64,000 nt of DNA from Montifringilla adamsi (taxonomy: Eukaryota; Chordata; Aves; Passeriformes; Passeridae), in contig JAGGNK010008448.1 of the NCBI GenBank assembly GCA_017590115.1, positions 3,164,794 to 3,228,793 of the forward strand. Reading direction: 5' to 3'. The position numbers and the translations under genes are program-made. The notes under the pieces are model-generated. The model saw only the letters and a list, made by a program, of their open reading frames with translations. It did not search any database and had not been told where the DNA came from. Positions 43,290-55,934 of this stretch are shown here, one piece after another. Numbering within the stretch: position 1 is the stretch's first letter; the number at the start of each line of letters is the position of its first letter.

Positions 43290-43934
43290 GTGATGACTTT
43301 CACTCAAGGTACCATTGGCCCAGTGTTTCACAACTACCCTGTTCAGATGTTTTCTTTATCTGAAGCCTTACACCAGCTAAAACCAGTCCCTAGACTTGTT
43401 CTGCTCCCAGGGTTCTGCTCAGACCTGTGCTGTGTCCCTGTCTCTGTGGGCTGTGCTGGCCTGATGGCAGTGGCAGGCACTGGCCAGGCTGGCCCGGCGC
43501 TTGGCACCATGAGGAAACGGCTCCTGTGCTCCAGGGGCTGCCTCCCCGTCTGCTGCCACACGTGCCTGTGTGCCATGACAGGAGCGGACTATGCAGAAGG
43601 TATTTTTCATCTTCCCCAGCTCCTCCCCGCCCTTAGAAACAAGGATTTAGTGTTGTCCTTCCTGCCCTGCAGTGCCAGGGCAAAGCTGGTGCCTTTCCAA
43701 CATTCAGCAGCTTGGGTGGTGTTGACACGGCCATGGCTGAATCCCTGTCTGGGCCTGGCCTGGCCACGGCTCTTCTTTGGAGAGCATCTGCTGTCTGTAT
43801 GCAGCAGCAAACTGTGCCCATGTGCAGGAGCCAGGGAAACTGGGCTCCCATTAAATACCCCCGTGGGGACATTGTGGTCTGCGTGGAGCCCAGGAAGGTT
43901 GTTGGCCATTGTGACTGTATTTTGGGATTTCTGA
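43290..43934 (+). other. GC-rich segment with 214-codon open frame of unknown meaning
   Basis: The longest uninterrupted frame in the window. The frame starts with two adjacent ATG codons at 43290 and ends with a stop at 43932-43934. The product would be rich in Leu, Cys, Trp and Pro (for example LCSRGCLPVCCHTCLCAMTG at about residues 78-97), with no domain that I recognise. The underlying DNA, especially 43390-43910, is clearly GC-richer than its surroundings, which removes stop codons in all frames. Frames of 60-100 codons are also open on both strands here. It holds only about a dozen CpG dinucleotides, so it is not a CpG island. It could be an unrecognised repeat, a non-coding exon or chance. 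Confidence 0.35.
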
Positions 43935-44742
43935 GTGACCTTTAATTAGTCAGCAACTTACACAGCTCTGTCCCTAAGTAGGGAATGTAAGTCTACTTTG
44001 TCAGTTTAATTTAACTGAGTACCTAAGGCATACAATGGTAGAAGGTAATTCCATGGAATAGACTGGCTGCTGGTGGACACACTTGCCACAGGTGCCGAAA
44101 GGAAGTGTGGACTAGCTCTTAATACAAATACCCAAAAGCTCAACTCCTCCATCTCCCAACCCATGTCCAGTAAAGCCCTCTGGTACCTTCACAACTGGGG
44201 AATGTTTTGAGTCACTAATCCATAACACTCCAGTCTTTCACATACATGGCTAGCAGTGCAGACATTTGGAAATCAAATAACATGCACTTCAAGTAGCAGA
44301 AGAAGCACGCTGAGAGCTCCCTTTCTGGTTTGCCCAAATTAAAATTGAGACTGTGTTCTCTATGCCTTGATTCTGTCTTTGGAAGTAATCCTGTTTATAA
44401 TTAATTCTAAAGGGACTTAATATTTAGGCAGAAACAATCTGTAAAATCTGAATGAACTGATCTTCAAAAATGAGAAAATGAAAAACATTCTCAGGTAAAA
44501 TGAAAAGAGAGTACTTCTGGTTTTGGCTGGTTGTTTCTGTTTTGTTTAACATAGGAAGTAAGTAATAGCAGAGAGTTTAGCACATTTTGCATGCTTGTAT
44601 ATACCTGTACTTTGAGAAGTTTTAACATTAAGGCTTAAAATGGCTGTGTTTAAAAGACCTGTGTCTATACTTGACTGTGATTAGCATTTATGCTCTGCAG
44701 CTGATGATGAAAAGACTCAGCTGTTGCTTAAAGTTCTGTGAG

Positions 44743-44755
44743 GGTCATGATGACC
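44743..44755. promoter_or_regulatory. Perfect estrogen-response-element core, GGTCATGATGACC
   Basis: Two GGTCA half-sites form an inverted repeat with a 3-bp spacer, the known consensus core for estrogen receptors (GGTCAnnnTGACC). The outer bases are G and A, not the fully consensus A and T. One such core is expected by chance roughly every million bases, so the match alone is weak evidence of function. It lies about 17 kb downstream of DNTT. Confidence 0.35.
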
Positions 44756-47700
44756 ATTTTCTCAGGTTGATAATATATAAATAACCTTAGACTAATACTA
44801 ATTAACTTTGTACAGTTTCTGCTGTAAATTATTTTCTGAGCCACTTAGGATTGCTCTCAGCCAATTGCATGCATGGCAAAAGGTTAATTGTTTGTGAAAG
44901 ACAAAGAAAAGGGCACCTCTGTGACTCCCAGTAGAAATTAAGGAAATAATGAAGTCTTTCCATGGGAATTCATTTACTTCACATGTGATGTACCAGCTGC
45001 AAAAGTTGTAAAATATTCAAATATATACTTTCAAGAGCAGTGTTTGACTGTTCAGAGAGTACATTTATATAATATAATGGCATGAATTTCTGCTTTGTTC
45101 AGAAGCCTGACAAGAAAAAGTGATAATTCAAATCTGTAATTTTTGAGAGGAATTGTACCATGGATACATACAAAATGCATGTATTTCCTATGCTGATCGA
45201 GGCATGCTGGTTCAAATTACCCTACAGAGAGCAGGAAAATATACTTATATACCTGGCAGCCTCTATCAGACAGATAGAGTTTGCATAATTATTGTGCCAT
45301 GAAATATTTATGTGACATATAATTTGCAGAAGAGCTGTGAATTGCCAGTTGCACCCAACAAATGGCAAAAGGAACTGTATGTGATGCCACACAATGATGT
45401 AGAACTTACTTAGATCTGATTTTTAATGCAAACTTTATGAAGACTTTTTCATTTATTTTAAGGCATTTGTAATACATTTTCTCTTCTGTTTGTGACTTCT
45501 TTTATGAAAAAAAAAATATTTACAGAGGTGTTGGCCGAAGAACTCTGAAAATAAAATAAAAATAATTTGAAAAATTGTGTAAAAAGGCTTTTGAAATTAA
45601 AGATGCAATTGGGACCTTATCAAGAAATTTTTTCTTCATTTTTCACCCTGGTTACTTTCCTTCCGCTCAAGGAATTGTTGTTTCCTTCTCCCTCCTGTTA
45701 CTGTTTGGGGGAATATTTCCTTCTCTATTTGGGCATCTAGAGTTATTTGTGTAAACAGAGCTGAGATCAATCCGCTTTGATGAGTTTTCTGTGTAAAGAG
45801 TTCACATGTGAAGAAAAAGACAGGTTTTTGCAATTCAGAATTTTAGATGTTTGTGGAATTTTGTAACTTCTGTATACTTGTAGATACTATTTGTAAAAAG
45901 AAATAATGTCTGAAACATGTGAAACATAATAAAGAGCAGAAAAAATAGTTTGGAAAATGTATGAGGTAGGGAAAAAATTAGAAAATTAGCATGAGGGAAA
46001 CCTGATGATCAAGGTAAGGTAGAGGAAGAAAAGCTAGGCTTTGGTGGTAAAAATTATGCTGATGGTTTCATTTTGCATAGCTGAAATGATTGGGCAGGTC
46101 AAAACCTGGGCTTTGGGTAGATTTTAAGGTGCATTGTACATTTGTCTTGTATAACTTAACACTGCTTTGATTTCTTGGCCATCAGTGTCTAATGATGTCC
46201 TGGGTGAAATGTCAACTTTAATGAATTCAGTGGGTGTTTCCTCATTCTGATAAAGACAGGCCAGACTTCACTCTTGCAAGTGTTTATTTCTTTACTAGTG
46301 CTGGTTAACCATGAGAAGGAAACATTTTATAATGGAAAACCCATCTTGCTTTCTCCATAATTTCTATTTCCAGCTGTTGCTGGTTCTCTAAATTGGGAGT
46401 CATGACATTTCCTTGTAGGACAGGCCAGAAGTTCCTCCCCTTACCAGGAATGGTAGAATCAGCAACATCCATGGCCAGCAGAACTTCACTCCTTGAAAGC
46501 TTCTTAGTAAGTGAGTAACATTTGAGTAGATGTTGTTATCACTGCTGTGCAGATAAAGGAAATTCAGCATAAGGCAGCATACTATATTAAAAAAACAAAA
46601 CCCACACAGAACTTTTAAACAGTTCTTCCATGGCTGGAAAGGAAAAATGAATCATTGTTAAAGTAGAGGCAGCAGAGAGAAGCTGCAAACCCAGTTATTT
46701 TTACTGAAAATTTGACAAGGAATCATGTCATACCAATTTGAACTGACAAAGGTATTATTTTCTGGGCAAAGTTGCATTTGAAAAACTGATTTAAAGTAAT
46801 TCTGGAGAATCAAATGGAGAAAACTTTTAGGGTTTCCTGATTTCCTGGCTGTAACCGATATAAGAACCAGTCTGAAAGAAGGTTCACACTTTTAGGTGTA
46901 CTGTCATTTTTTTCTTCTCTTTGAAGCTCAGTAAATGAAAGTTTTAGTTCTAGGGGCTCTGAAGCATATTTCTGATGATATGGGAGAGTATATTATTGCA
47001 AGAGAGCTGACTATCACCACTGAATGTTTAGAAAGAACAAAAAAACTGAGAAATATTCTCTTCTCACAGAAATTACACTTATCAACTTCTTGAGGAGGGG
47101 GCTTGGGGTCCTTTGCAGTTGGGGTCTGTGGAGCTGTACTGTTAAGAGGACAGTGTTTAGAGGATTGGTTTTGCTCCCTTATAAATAGAAAGCAAATTAA
47201 ATTGTGTTACAGTGAATAGTTATGATTGCAGAACATTTTTTTTTTGTAGTTCAAGTTGCACGCAGGAGACAAATTACAAAATAGATCGTGATTTCTTTTA
47301 ACAGTTGAGACTGGCTACAGATTTTCCCCACAGCCTTCTGTTGAAGCTTCAGGTTACACAAAACCAATGAATTTGGCAAGCTTACAGTACTTGACCTTTT
47401 TTTGGCAAATGGTTTCAGGCATACAGTTGTTTTCCTGCCTTCTGCAGACAGGTCTGGCTCACATAGCACTGCTTGAAATTTGCTGTGTGAAAAATACTAA
47501 GCTTTAGAGTAGAATAGAAACTATGTGATGAGTATTTTGATTTTTGGCATGTAAGTAGAAACATTTTGGCATGTCTATATTGAATTACAGGAAGAAGGTT
47601 CACATAAACACTCAGAGAGAAAAAGGTGTATAGAAATCTGCAAATCTGGGTGTGCAGCAATTCCTACAGTGAAGATAGCTTCAGCAGAATTTAGAATAAT

Positions 47701-50700
47701 AAAAAAAGACAAATAATCACAGTATTCAACTGTTATGAGTCTAAAAGATTAAACAAATACATTAGTAAGAACACCTGTTTCATTATGCTTTTTAAAATTT
47801 TTCTTCTTGACAAATTGATGACGTGAAGGCTTCCAGCACTTTGTTTCGTATTTAGCTCATGAACTTCTAGATCAGAAACATGAATCTAAAATATCTGCTT
47901 TTTTCAAAATTTTAAAAATGTCTTGGATTGAGTGGTTAGGATGCTTGGAGAAGGTGATTTTTCTGCACCTATTTAGATATTATTTTGTTCTCTTTTTACA
48001 ATTATTATTAAGCCATTGTTTCTTTTTCAAAGAAAAAATTAGGTTTAGAGAAGTCTGTGTAGATGTGCAGTCTTGAAGATTGTCCTGTTCTGTATTTTCA
48101 CCGGTTAATTTCCATTGCAAGGTTTCTTTTTAAGGAGAATTCTAATACTAATGAGCAATACATCGTAATTCTTCTATTAAAAAGAATAATAACTATTTCT
48201 TATCATGACAATGTAAAAGTATTAATCAAATGCTACCATTTAAAAGATTCATAACCCTTATTTATAAGTGCAGATTGAATAAAACATCAATAAAATTGTC
48301 ACGAAAAAGAACAAGAGGGCATAATAACATTCTTCATTGCATTTGATTAATCTGCTTTCAACAGAATTTGTATTTTAGACTCAGTTTATGTTTAGACTCG
48401 GAATATTTTAAGCTGGAAATGTTATATTTTGGTGTATTCTTTTTTACATATGCCAGATAATTAAGAACACTGCTCAATATTTATTAGGACTTTTTAACAC
48501 AAAGGATGATATTTTAAAAGCACTCCTGCATTAAGATACACTTAAGGTTGGCTTTCACAACTTGAAAGAAACAGGGACTCTATTTTCATCTATTCCTCAG
48601 TTTAAGACTCTAGAAATATTTGGAAAATCTTGCTGGTTTAGGGGCTGATAAGTCACTATACCACACATCATTTGAAATTTCTGTTTGTTGTAGAATATGC
48701 TTCACTTTATTCTTAGCGGAATTCATTCTTTTATCTGTATTTTGCTCATCAAAGAGAAGGGAGGAGGTTTAGGTTTTCAATTTAACTAACCAGTTTGCAA
48801 TTACATGGTTACAATCACGAGCACAGCTGGCCCAGAGCAGCGCTTTGTGTTCGTACGAAGAGCGTGAATCATTTAGTGGGTCGAAGGCTTACAAACAGCA
48901 GTAATTTTCAAGGTGGTTTATACCGGTGCAGCGATGACATTTGTGCTCATGCTTGAGCATGTCTGCACAGCACGAGAGGTCACAGCTGTCAAGCCGTGGT
49001 GGCTGTGTCTGCTGGGGCCAGGATGAGGAGAGGGGACAGAGCACTGTCTGTGTGTTGAGGTGAATGTTCCATACACCACTGAAGGTATGGGACCAGCCAG
49101 AAGGGCTGACCTCTGCAAGGCTCTGGGCAAGGGGTGGCCTAGGAATGAGGGGAAGGCACTTGGGAGCAGTGACAAACTGCAGCTGCTTGGCTAAAGTAAC
49201 TCTGCTGCAAGCTTCCAGACATCTCAGGGCTGTGATCATCTCAGGTGGGTAAGGAGAAGAACTTCCCAATTATATAACTCTGAATTTAGTTCTCTACAGA
49301 AACCCTTCATGAGCTCACTCAGCCACTCCTATGCATTTGCCTACAATGTTCTTCTAGTTTCAAGCAATCAAAAAAATATTTCAGGAATTGTTTCTGTAGG
49401 TGTTTACACAGAAATACAACAAAGGTTTCAATGAAGATTTATGGTCTAATGGATTAATTTATTTAGTCACTTTTCTCTAATCCACTATAAATGTGATATT
49501 AGAATTAAAATTATGATTGTATTAGAATTAATTTGAGCATTAGAACACTGTATTTGGAAGCATTATAGTTCATTTGTCAGATTAAAGGAAATGAGATAGG
49601 CAAGTTTGCATGAAACACTCATTTAAATAATGGAGTTTGTCAACTTCTGGAAATGTTGAAATATTTTCTAGTAAATTTTTTAGTCCAACTCTCTTTCCTG
49701 TTTGGAGATTAAGCTGGATTTTACAGAGGCTGCAAGAATTAGTTAATATGTGCACTGGTGTGACTTGCATGTCCTGTTATTAATAAAAGTACTGTTTTAT
49801 GGGGGAAGAGAAATCCATTGTTGAAAAGGGAATGTTTGATATGGCATACACACACATTCTTTTCACGAGCAGCTAGGAGAAACTTGTTGCATCTTGGAAG
49901 TTGTATGACGTGATTTATGCATGCTTGTTACTAAAATGCTTGGGCAATAATAAATATCATGTGTTTTTCTGTAACTTTGAATACTCAAATAATGCTTTTA
50001 TTCATAAACAGAAATTTTATTCTAAAAGTAAAAGCACACAAAAATTATATCAGCAGGTTCTCTCAATATTTGGAAATATTATATGTGAAAAGTAGTTATA
50101 AGAAATCTTTGCAGTTAGATGTGTGGCTGTGAATTGATTTGTGGTACAGTGAAGACTATGCATTTTCTCAACACATGACATATTCTATATTCTTGGTAAA
50201 TATTTTGTATTAAAAATCTGTAAATACTTCTACCATCAGCTGAAGTAGATAGGAACATTTCTAAACATGTTTCATTAGAGAAATTTTGTTTTTTGAAATT
50301 TGCAGATATAAAATCTATGTTGTTCATAGCTACTAAAGGTTAAGCCTTCTCCCTAGAAATGGCAACTATAATGGCAGAAATCCCTTGTTTGTGGATGGAT
50401 GTGTCTGTTAGTATTTTTAGTATTCTTCCTGTAATACCAGGGACAGCAGAGTGTTACTGACTTTATTAGTTTCAAAGCAGTGCAGTTTGCCAGTGAACAT
50501 GCTGAGAAAATCACAGCTTTGATAATGAAAGCTGGAAAGACAAATGTTGCAATTTTATGTAACACATTTATGGTTTGTATGTGGCTAGAGAGTTTCACAC
50601 ATTACAGTTTTTGTAAGTGCTTCACATGTGCCTCTAACATATTTTTGTTAGTGTTCCATATTCTAAGCTTAACATAAGCAGGATAATCCTAAACAGGCGT

Positions 50701-50779
50701 GGTTGTGTCTCTACATATAAGAACATAGCTACACAGAATATTTCATATTCTGCCTATCATTGGATAGTCTGTGTATAGT

Positions 50780-50805
50780 ATATATACAGATCATTCTGTA
50801 TATAT
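50780..50805. repeat. Perfect 11-bp inverted repeat with 4-nt loop
   Basis: Arms ATATATACAGA (50780-50790) and TCTGTATATAT (50795-50805) flank the loop TCAT. The right arm overlaps a direct repeat of ATCATTCTGTA (near 50790 and 50804). It is seen directly, but such AT-rich hairpins arise easily and no function is implied. Confidence 0.7.
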
Positions 50806-53800
50806 CATTCTGTACCACAGAATATTAAATTATCTGCAAATTATGATTCTTGACTTTTTTCTGTATAATCCCATGGCTCATCTAAAAAAGTTAGAACAGT
50901 AAGATTGGCAATGTAAATGTTATAATACTTCACAGTCCCTCTTCAACATAATGTCTAATAGGTTAAAACATACTTGAATTCAGAATCATATTTGAGCACC
51001 CTAACTGCTGGGGGACCTCTTGCTTTCATGAGGTTTCATTTCTAATGGCAGAAATCAGTTGTCATCTAGTTTTAGGCTATGCTCAAAATAAAGTTGAATG
51101 TTAGATTTTTATTTTTTACTTGTAAAGAACAAATGATAGAAGTGAGCTTTGATCTGCAGAATGGAATTCTTGCATGTCTCTGTTTCATGATGTCTGCAAT
51201 TCACCATGCATTTCTCTCAGCTACACATTTTTCTTTTTTAATGTATCTGTGTTTACAGACTGCTATGAAGAAAGCAAGCAAGAGCAGTTCTGACATATGC
51301 ATTAGGGTTTCTGCTACTTTGATGTGGTAGAGAACTGCTTGTTTGCTGCAAGACTGGGTTATCAGTTGATTGGCCAGAACCAGAGGGGCCACACAACTAT
51401 GGTTTCTAGAACACAGCCACAGGAGAAAGTTCATAGCACCAAACAGACCTGGAAAATTCTAAAGGCAGGGATAAGAGACTATTTGTATCCAGGAAAGATG
51501 CTGAGATAAAAATGACATGTTAGCCAAAACCCATTTTTTTCTGGCTGAGCAAAGGCAGGGGAAAAAGTATTTGAAGCAGTTTCCAAACAGTTTGCTCCTC
51601 AGGCCAGTCTGGCTTTGCTACTTGATCACCAGTTACCACCACTACCACCATCTCTGGCTTGTTCTTGTAACTGAGATAAGCAGCTGATAGTGAAAGTCTG
51701 CAATGTATATAAATATACTTGACTTCTTAAAACTACATTTAAACATATGTTTATAATTTAATAAATTTTATATCTGATTTTTAATATATTTAGATGTAAG
51801 ATGCATTTATGTATTTTTCTTCCTGTACTCAGTGACCCCTGTTATCCGTATTATTCTCTCAGAGCAGTTACTACAGTGAAAGCTACTATGGATAAATAAG
51901 TTTTTGCTTACACAGGGCTTGAATTTAGTTGTGTGTGTTAAATAGCCATTCCTTCCTGCCTCTGAAACAAGAGCAAAATGAGAATTGGGTTTTCTTGTGA
52001 TGTTTTTGCTTCCCCCTCCAGCCCTGTAATTAGTAATATATTCACTGACAGTGTCAAATATTATTTATAAACAAACCTGATCTTTCCAAGAAGTTTTCCT
52101 GCTATATCTTTTATAATTTTTTGCATAAAAGCAAAAAATACACAGGCCACTGAATAAATATTTGGTTCACCCAAGCTAGGATTAGAGTCTACTGGTGGCA
52201 TAGTTTAACAATATTCAGGAGCCTGAGCAACAGGGAGATTTTATTTTCAAGATCTATGAAGCAATCATCTTTGTGCACTTTATCTGAATAATTTTATGCT
52301 GGAGAGCATATTTTCCCTGCATTAAAGTAGAAACTGCTTACCTCAGTGGTGAGCAAAGTCTGTGCCTCAAATACAGATGAGTAAGTAAACTGACTTCTGA
52401 GGAATGCTTCTCTGTGTTCATAGCAAAGCTGAGCTCTTGGAGGAATACAGCCAGTTGAAGCTTGTGAAGGGTAGTGTTCTCAAACCATTTTTCCCTATTC
52501 ATTTACAGTGCAGATGGTACAAGCATTTATTCTAAACAGAATGTATTGTTAGAATAGTCTAGACACACTAGATGATCAAGGGACCACAAATGGAAACAAT
52601 TTGGTGTTGAAAACTTTTTATCTGATTACAGGGATAATGACTTGAAAATCAACCTGGCAATTTTGTATGATTAGAAAAGTGATGTTCATGTTGATTTCTC
52701 ATCATGTTTCCAAATAGAAACAGATTTCTGCCACATATCACAGACCATTTTTCTCATAGATAGCTCTCTATCTTTTCAATCAACAGTTTCAGCTATTCCA
52801 CACACGGAGCTGTTCTGTTGTTTTGACAGGCAAAGACACATCAAAATCTTGTATTAGTCACTTTCCACACTACTGAGTCTATATGAAGGCCTTGGAAAAA
52901 TGAAACCAGAAAATAATATTAAATTTTTAAGGTTTTGGTTTACATCAAATCTGACATTTATGTAAAAATATATTCCTTAGGGATGATCTTCCTGTTGAAC
53001 TAAACTTGTTTATTTATTTGAGTGCCTATCGAATTTTGAATCTTTAATTTCCAAATTGTGCAAGTTAATTTAAGGTTATAGGGCTGCTTCTGGTCCTAGA
53101 CACTTTAACTGAAAGGAAATAGGTTGAGACAGTCTGATCTATTTTTATATCTTTACTTTCTTACAGAGCACTGTTATGACATCTCATTATTCACAAAGTT
53201 TAATGTGGTATGATAAATTTAATGTGGTATATTATAAATAAAAACTTTCCTCATTTTTTTTTACTTTTTTACACCCTTCTCAGTACATTTGATGAAAACA
53301 TACTATAGAGTAGATGAGGTTTGGGGGGCATCTAGTCTTCTTCTGTGAGTAAATTTTAGTCAAGGATTTGTCTCTGGAAAATTTTCTCTATCTTGGTCTG
53401 AAGGTGCCAAGTGATTACAGGATTCTGCCTTTTCCCCTTTCCATAAGCTATGTATTCAGATAAGTTTTACTGAGCTTGTCTGTGTTTTCTGTTGAAAGTA
53501 AGAATGAAAGTACAAGTGTGAATCAGCATTTGATAAAAAAACTGACTTGAGTTACAGAGATATGGTGGCTTTAAAATTTCTTTTCTTCCATTTAAGTTTT
53601 TGCTTGGACTTCAGTCTATGTCCATCTGAAAATTCACCTGCAGAAATTACTGAAGTTTTTTCACATGAAATGTTTTAACAGTAGAGGCAGGACACCAGCA
53701 GAATTCTTCAAAAGTTTGTTTGTGGTCTTCTAGTGTTCAGAAATTGCTTTATTAAAAGATTTTGTTGGCTTTTTTGGTTTACTGGTTATTCATGGTATTA

Positions 53801-53849
53801 AAGAAAAAAGGTGATCTATTAAAAAATTTCAGAAGATTATAGAAAGACA

Positions 53850-54225
53850 CAAGACTGAAAAACAAAATTATGAAATCCAACCAAGATAAATGTAAAATCA
53901 TGCAAGGAAGTAAAGATTCCTAATATCACATTCAAAATAATGGGCTCTGAACAGGCCATTACTACACAGGAGAACTGGGGATTGCAGAAGGTCCATGAAT
54001 ATGTCGGATCAATGGAGAAGCAGGAACAAAACAAAGAACATAAAAGTGCTACACTCTACATCCATTTTTTACCTTGGTAATGATGTGACTGTTCTGCTCC
54101 GATTTCAAAAGCAATCTAGTAGACCTGGAAAAGGTCCTGAGAGAGACAGGCAGGATGACCAAAATGATGGAATAGCTTCCACACGAGGAAATGTAGAGAA
54201 CTTAGAAAAGAGTACACATAGAAAT
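53850..54225 (+). mobile_element. Ancient CR1/L3-type LINE fragment, region after the reverse transcriptase core
   Basis: Blocks follow the order of the old sauropsid CR1/L3 consensus as I remember it. GATAAATGTAAAATCATGCA fits 'acaaatgtaaaatcatgca'. AATGGGCTCTGAACAGGCCA fits 'atggg(g)tctgaattagc'. ACTACACAGGAGAACTGGGG fits 'actcaggaaagagatctgggg'. GACCTGGAAAAGGTCCTGAG fits 'gaattggaaaaggttcagag'. AGGATGACCAAAATGATGGA and ATAGCTTCC fit 'gcaaccaaaatgat..ggaacagcttcc'. The frame is broken by stops and deletions. The open frame at 53995-54312 is part of this relic, not a gene. Confidence 0.8.
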
Positions 54226-55507
54226 TTGGAACCAGGAAATCCTCCACTTACTTTGCTTTACACTTTGCTTGTTCTCCTTAGTATAAAGCAAATGTATTTC
54301 CTGTGCCATTGATCAGTATTACAACAAGAAGTTATCAGAGCTTCCTCAGGAATACTATTTCTCTCGCAGTTGGACTTCATTGTTAGGTGTTCATAACCTT
54401 CAAGTGTTTGAGGAAGGATATAGTTCATTCTTGTTCTTATTTAGTTAAGACTGTGTGTAAAACTTTATGGTTTTACTTCCATTCCCTGTTCCTGCTTATA
54501 TTTTTCCTTATTGTTTTACTTTGTTCTGTAAAAATGAAAGGAAAAAATACTTATAAGAAACAGTCTGGAACAGGTAGAGTTGGCAACCACTCCTAAGCTT
54601 AAGATGTAACATTGTGGAAGTGAAGGATATTGAATCAGTATTAAGAACCCCCATAAATTAGAAAGAAAATTGGGTTCAACCAAATAGCACTTATCAAATA
54701 AAGATGGAAGAGAATTCAGGAGAATACAAACAATAAATTCACTCATTCAAGTTATTTTTAACTCTGATTTTTTTTTCCTGGTACTCAATCCCTCTGCTTC
54801 TGCTTTCCTTGTGCCCATAAATTTGTTGGTCACCAGTATGTAACATTGCCCATTTTGGCCACTGCCTGAACTTGTCTTTGAAATTAATCAATAACTCATG
54901 TCCTCTTTGTTTCAGCTGTGTTCACATCCAAAGCTTGTTACTCTCCTCAATCTTTCTCTCCTGATAGAAGGAAGCTGTTCAATTTTGTGTGTGTGTAAAT
55001 CTATGATGTTCCAGGCTCTGTCTAAACACTGTTTGTTTTCTGCTCAGGGTCATTTTGTCTACAATCTTCCTATGCCATGGAAGCCGGGAGGACTCATTGA
55101 GTAATTTAGTGCAATATAGCACAAAACCATTTCATTTTATCCACTTATTTTAAACCTCATAATTTGAACTAATTGATTTCTGTGTTTTGAGAACTAAATT
55201 GTTCCATGCCCGTGCTTGAAAAAAGCATTAATTGCAGGAATAATGTTGGATCTGAATTACACATGTCACCAAGAATGAGCCTGCCATTTAAACATTTGTC
55301 TGTTAGCTCTGGTAATTCAAAATGCATTTGATTTCCTAAATGCTGACAAAGGATTGTAGACAATGTACAGTAATTTATCACTAAAATTAAGTCGTAAAGC
55401 ACTGGGCTGGTTTTTAGAGAGTACTGACAGTCTTTGAGAAATTATGATTGCAGCATGATTAGTCATTCACATATTGCAATACAGCTCCTTTGTCTAATCA
55501 TAGTTCA

Positions 55508-55934
55508 CCAAAGGCAACAAAGATGGTGAAGTGTCTGGAGCAGTTGAAGGAGTTGGGAGTGTTTAACCTGGCAAAAAGGAGGCTCAGGGAAGATCTTATT
55601 GTCCTCCACAACTACCTGAAAGAAGGTTGTAGTGAGGTGGGAATCAGTCTCTCTGCAATTAACCAGAGACAGGACTAGAGGAAATGACCTCAAGTAGTGC
55701 CAGGGGAAATTTAGATTGGATGTTAGAAAAGATTTCTTCACCAAAAGGATTGTCAAACATTTGAATAGTATGCTCAGGGAAGTGGTTGAGGAGGGGATTA
55801 TATTTAAAATACGTGTAGATGTGGAACTTAGAGCAATGGTTTATTGCTGGATGTTGGACTTGGCAGTGCTGGGTTAACAGCTGGGTTCATGATTAAGAGA
55901 ACTTTTCCAACCTAATGATTCTGTGCTTCTATGA
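55508..55934 (+). mobile_element. CR1 LINE, 5'-truncated 3' end
   Basis: About 430 bp in + orientation. GAAGTGTCTGGAGCAG, then AAAAAGGAGGCTCAGGGAAG and the block ACAACTACCTGAAAGAAGGT with TTGTAGTGAGGTGG, are standard CR1 blocks. TTTAGATTGGATGTTAGAAA and GATTTCTTCACC follow, then a TTTTCCAACCTAATGATTCT end with a degenerate octamer tail near 55915-55934. It starts further upstream than the copy at 14950, keeping the end of the reverse transcriptase frame, but has diverged more. Open frames at 55490-55678 and on the minus strand at 55505-55756 are by-products. Confidence 0.93.

Larger units (their letters stand above)
43935..53849. other. Intergenic stretch with no recognised gene
   Basis: About 10 kb of mostly AT-rich sequence. 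Notable parts are a palindromic nuclear-receptor-like site (44743-44755), a CpG-dense patch in a GC-richer block (48818-49260) and a short hairpin (50780-50805). The 126-codon minus-strand frame at 48889-49269 coincides with the GC-richer block and has no known domain. Other open frames are short and of random composition. Confidence 0.6.

Noticed and set aside
53995..54312. 105-codon + strand open frame
   Set aside because: It is a residual frame inside a degraded CR1/L3 reverse transcriptase relic.
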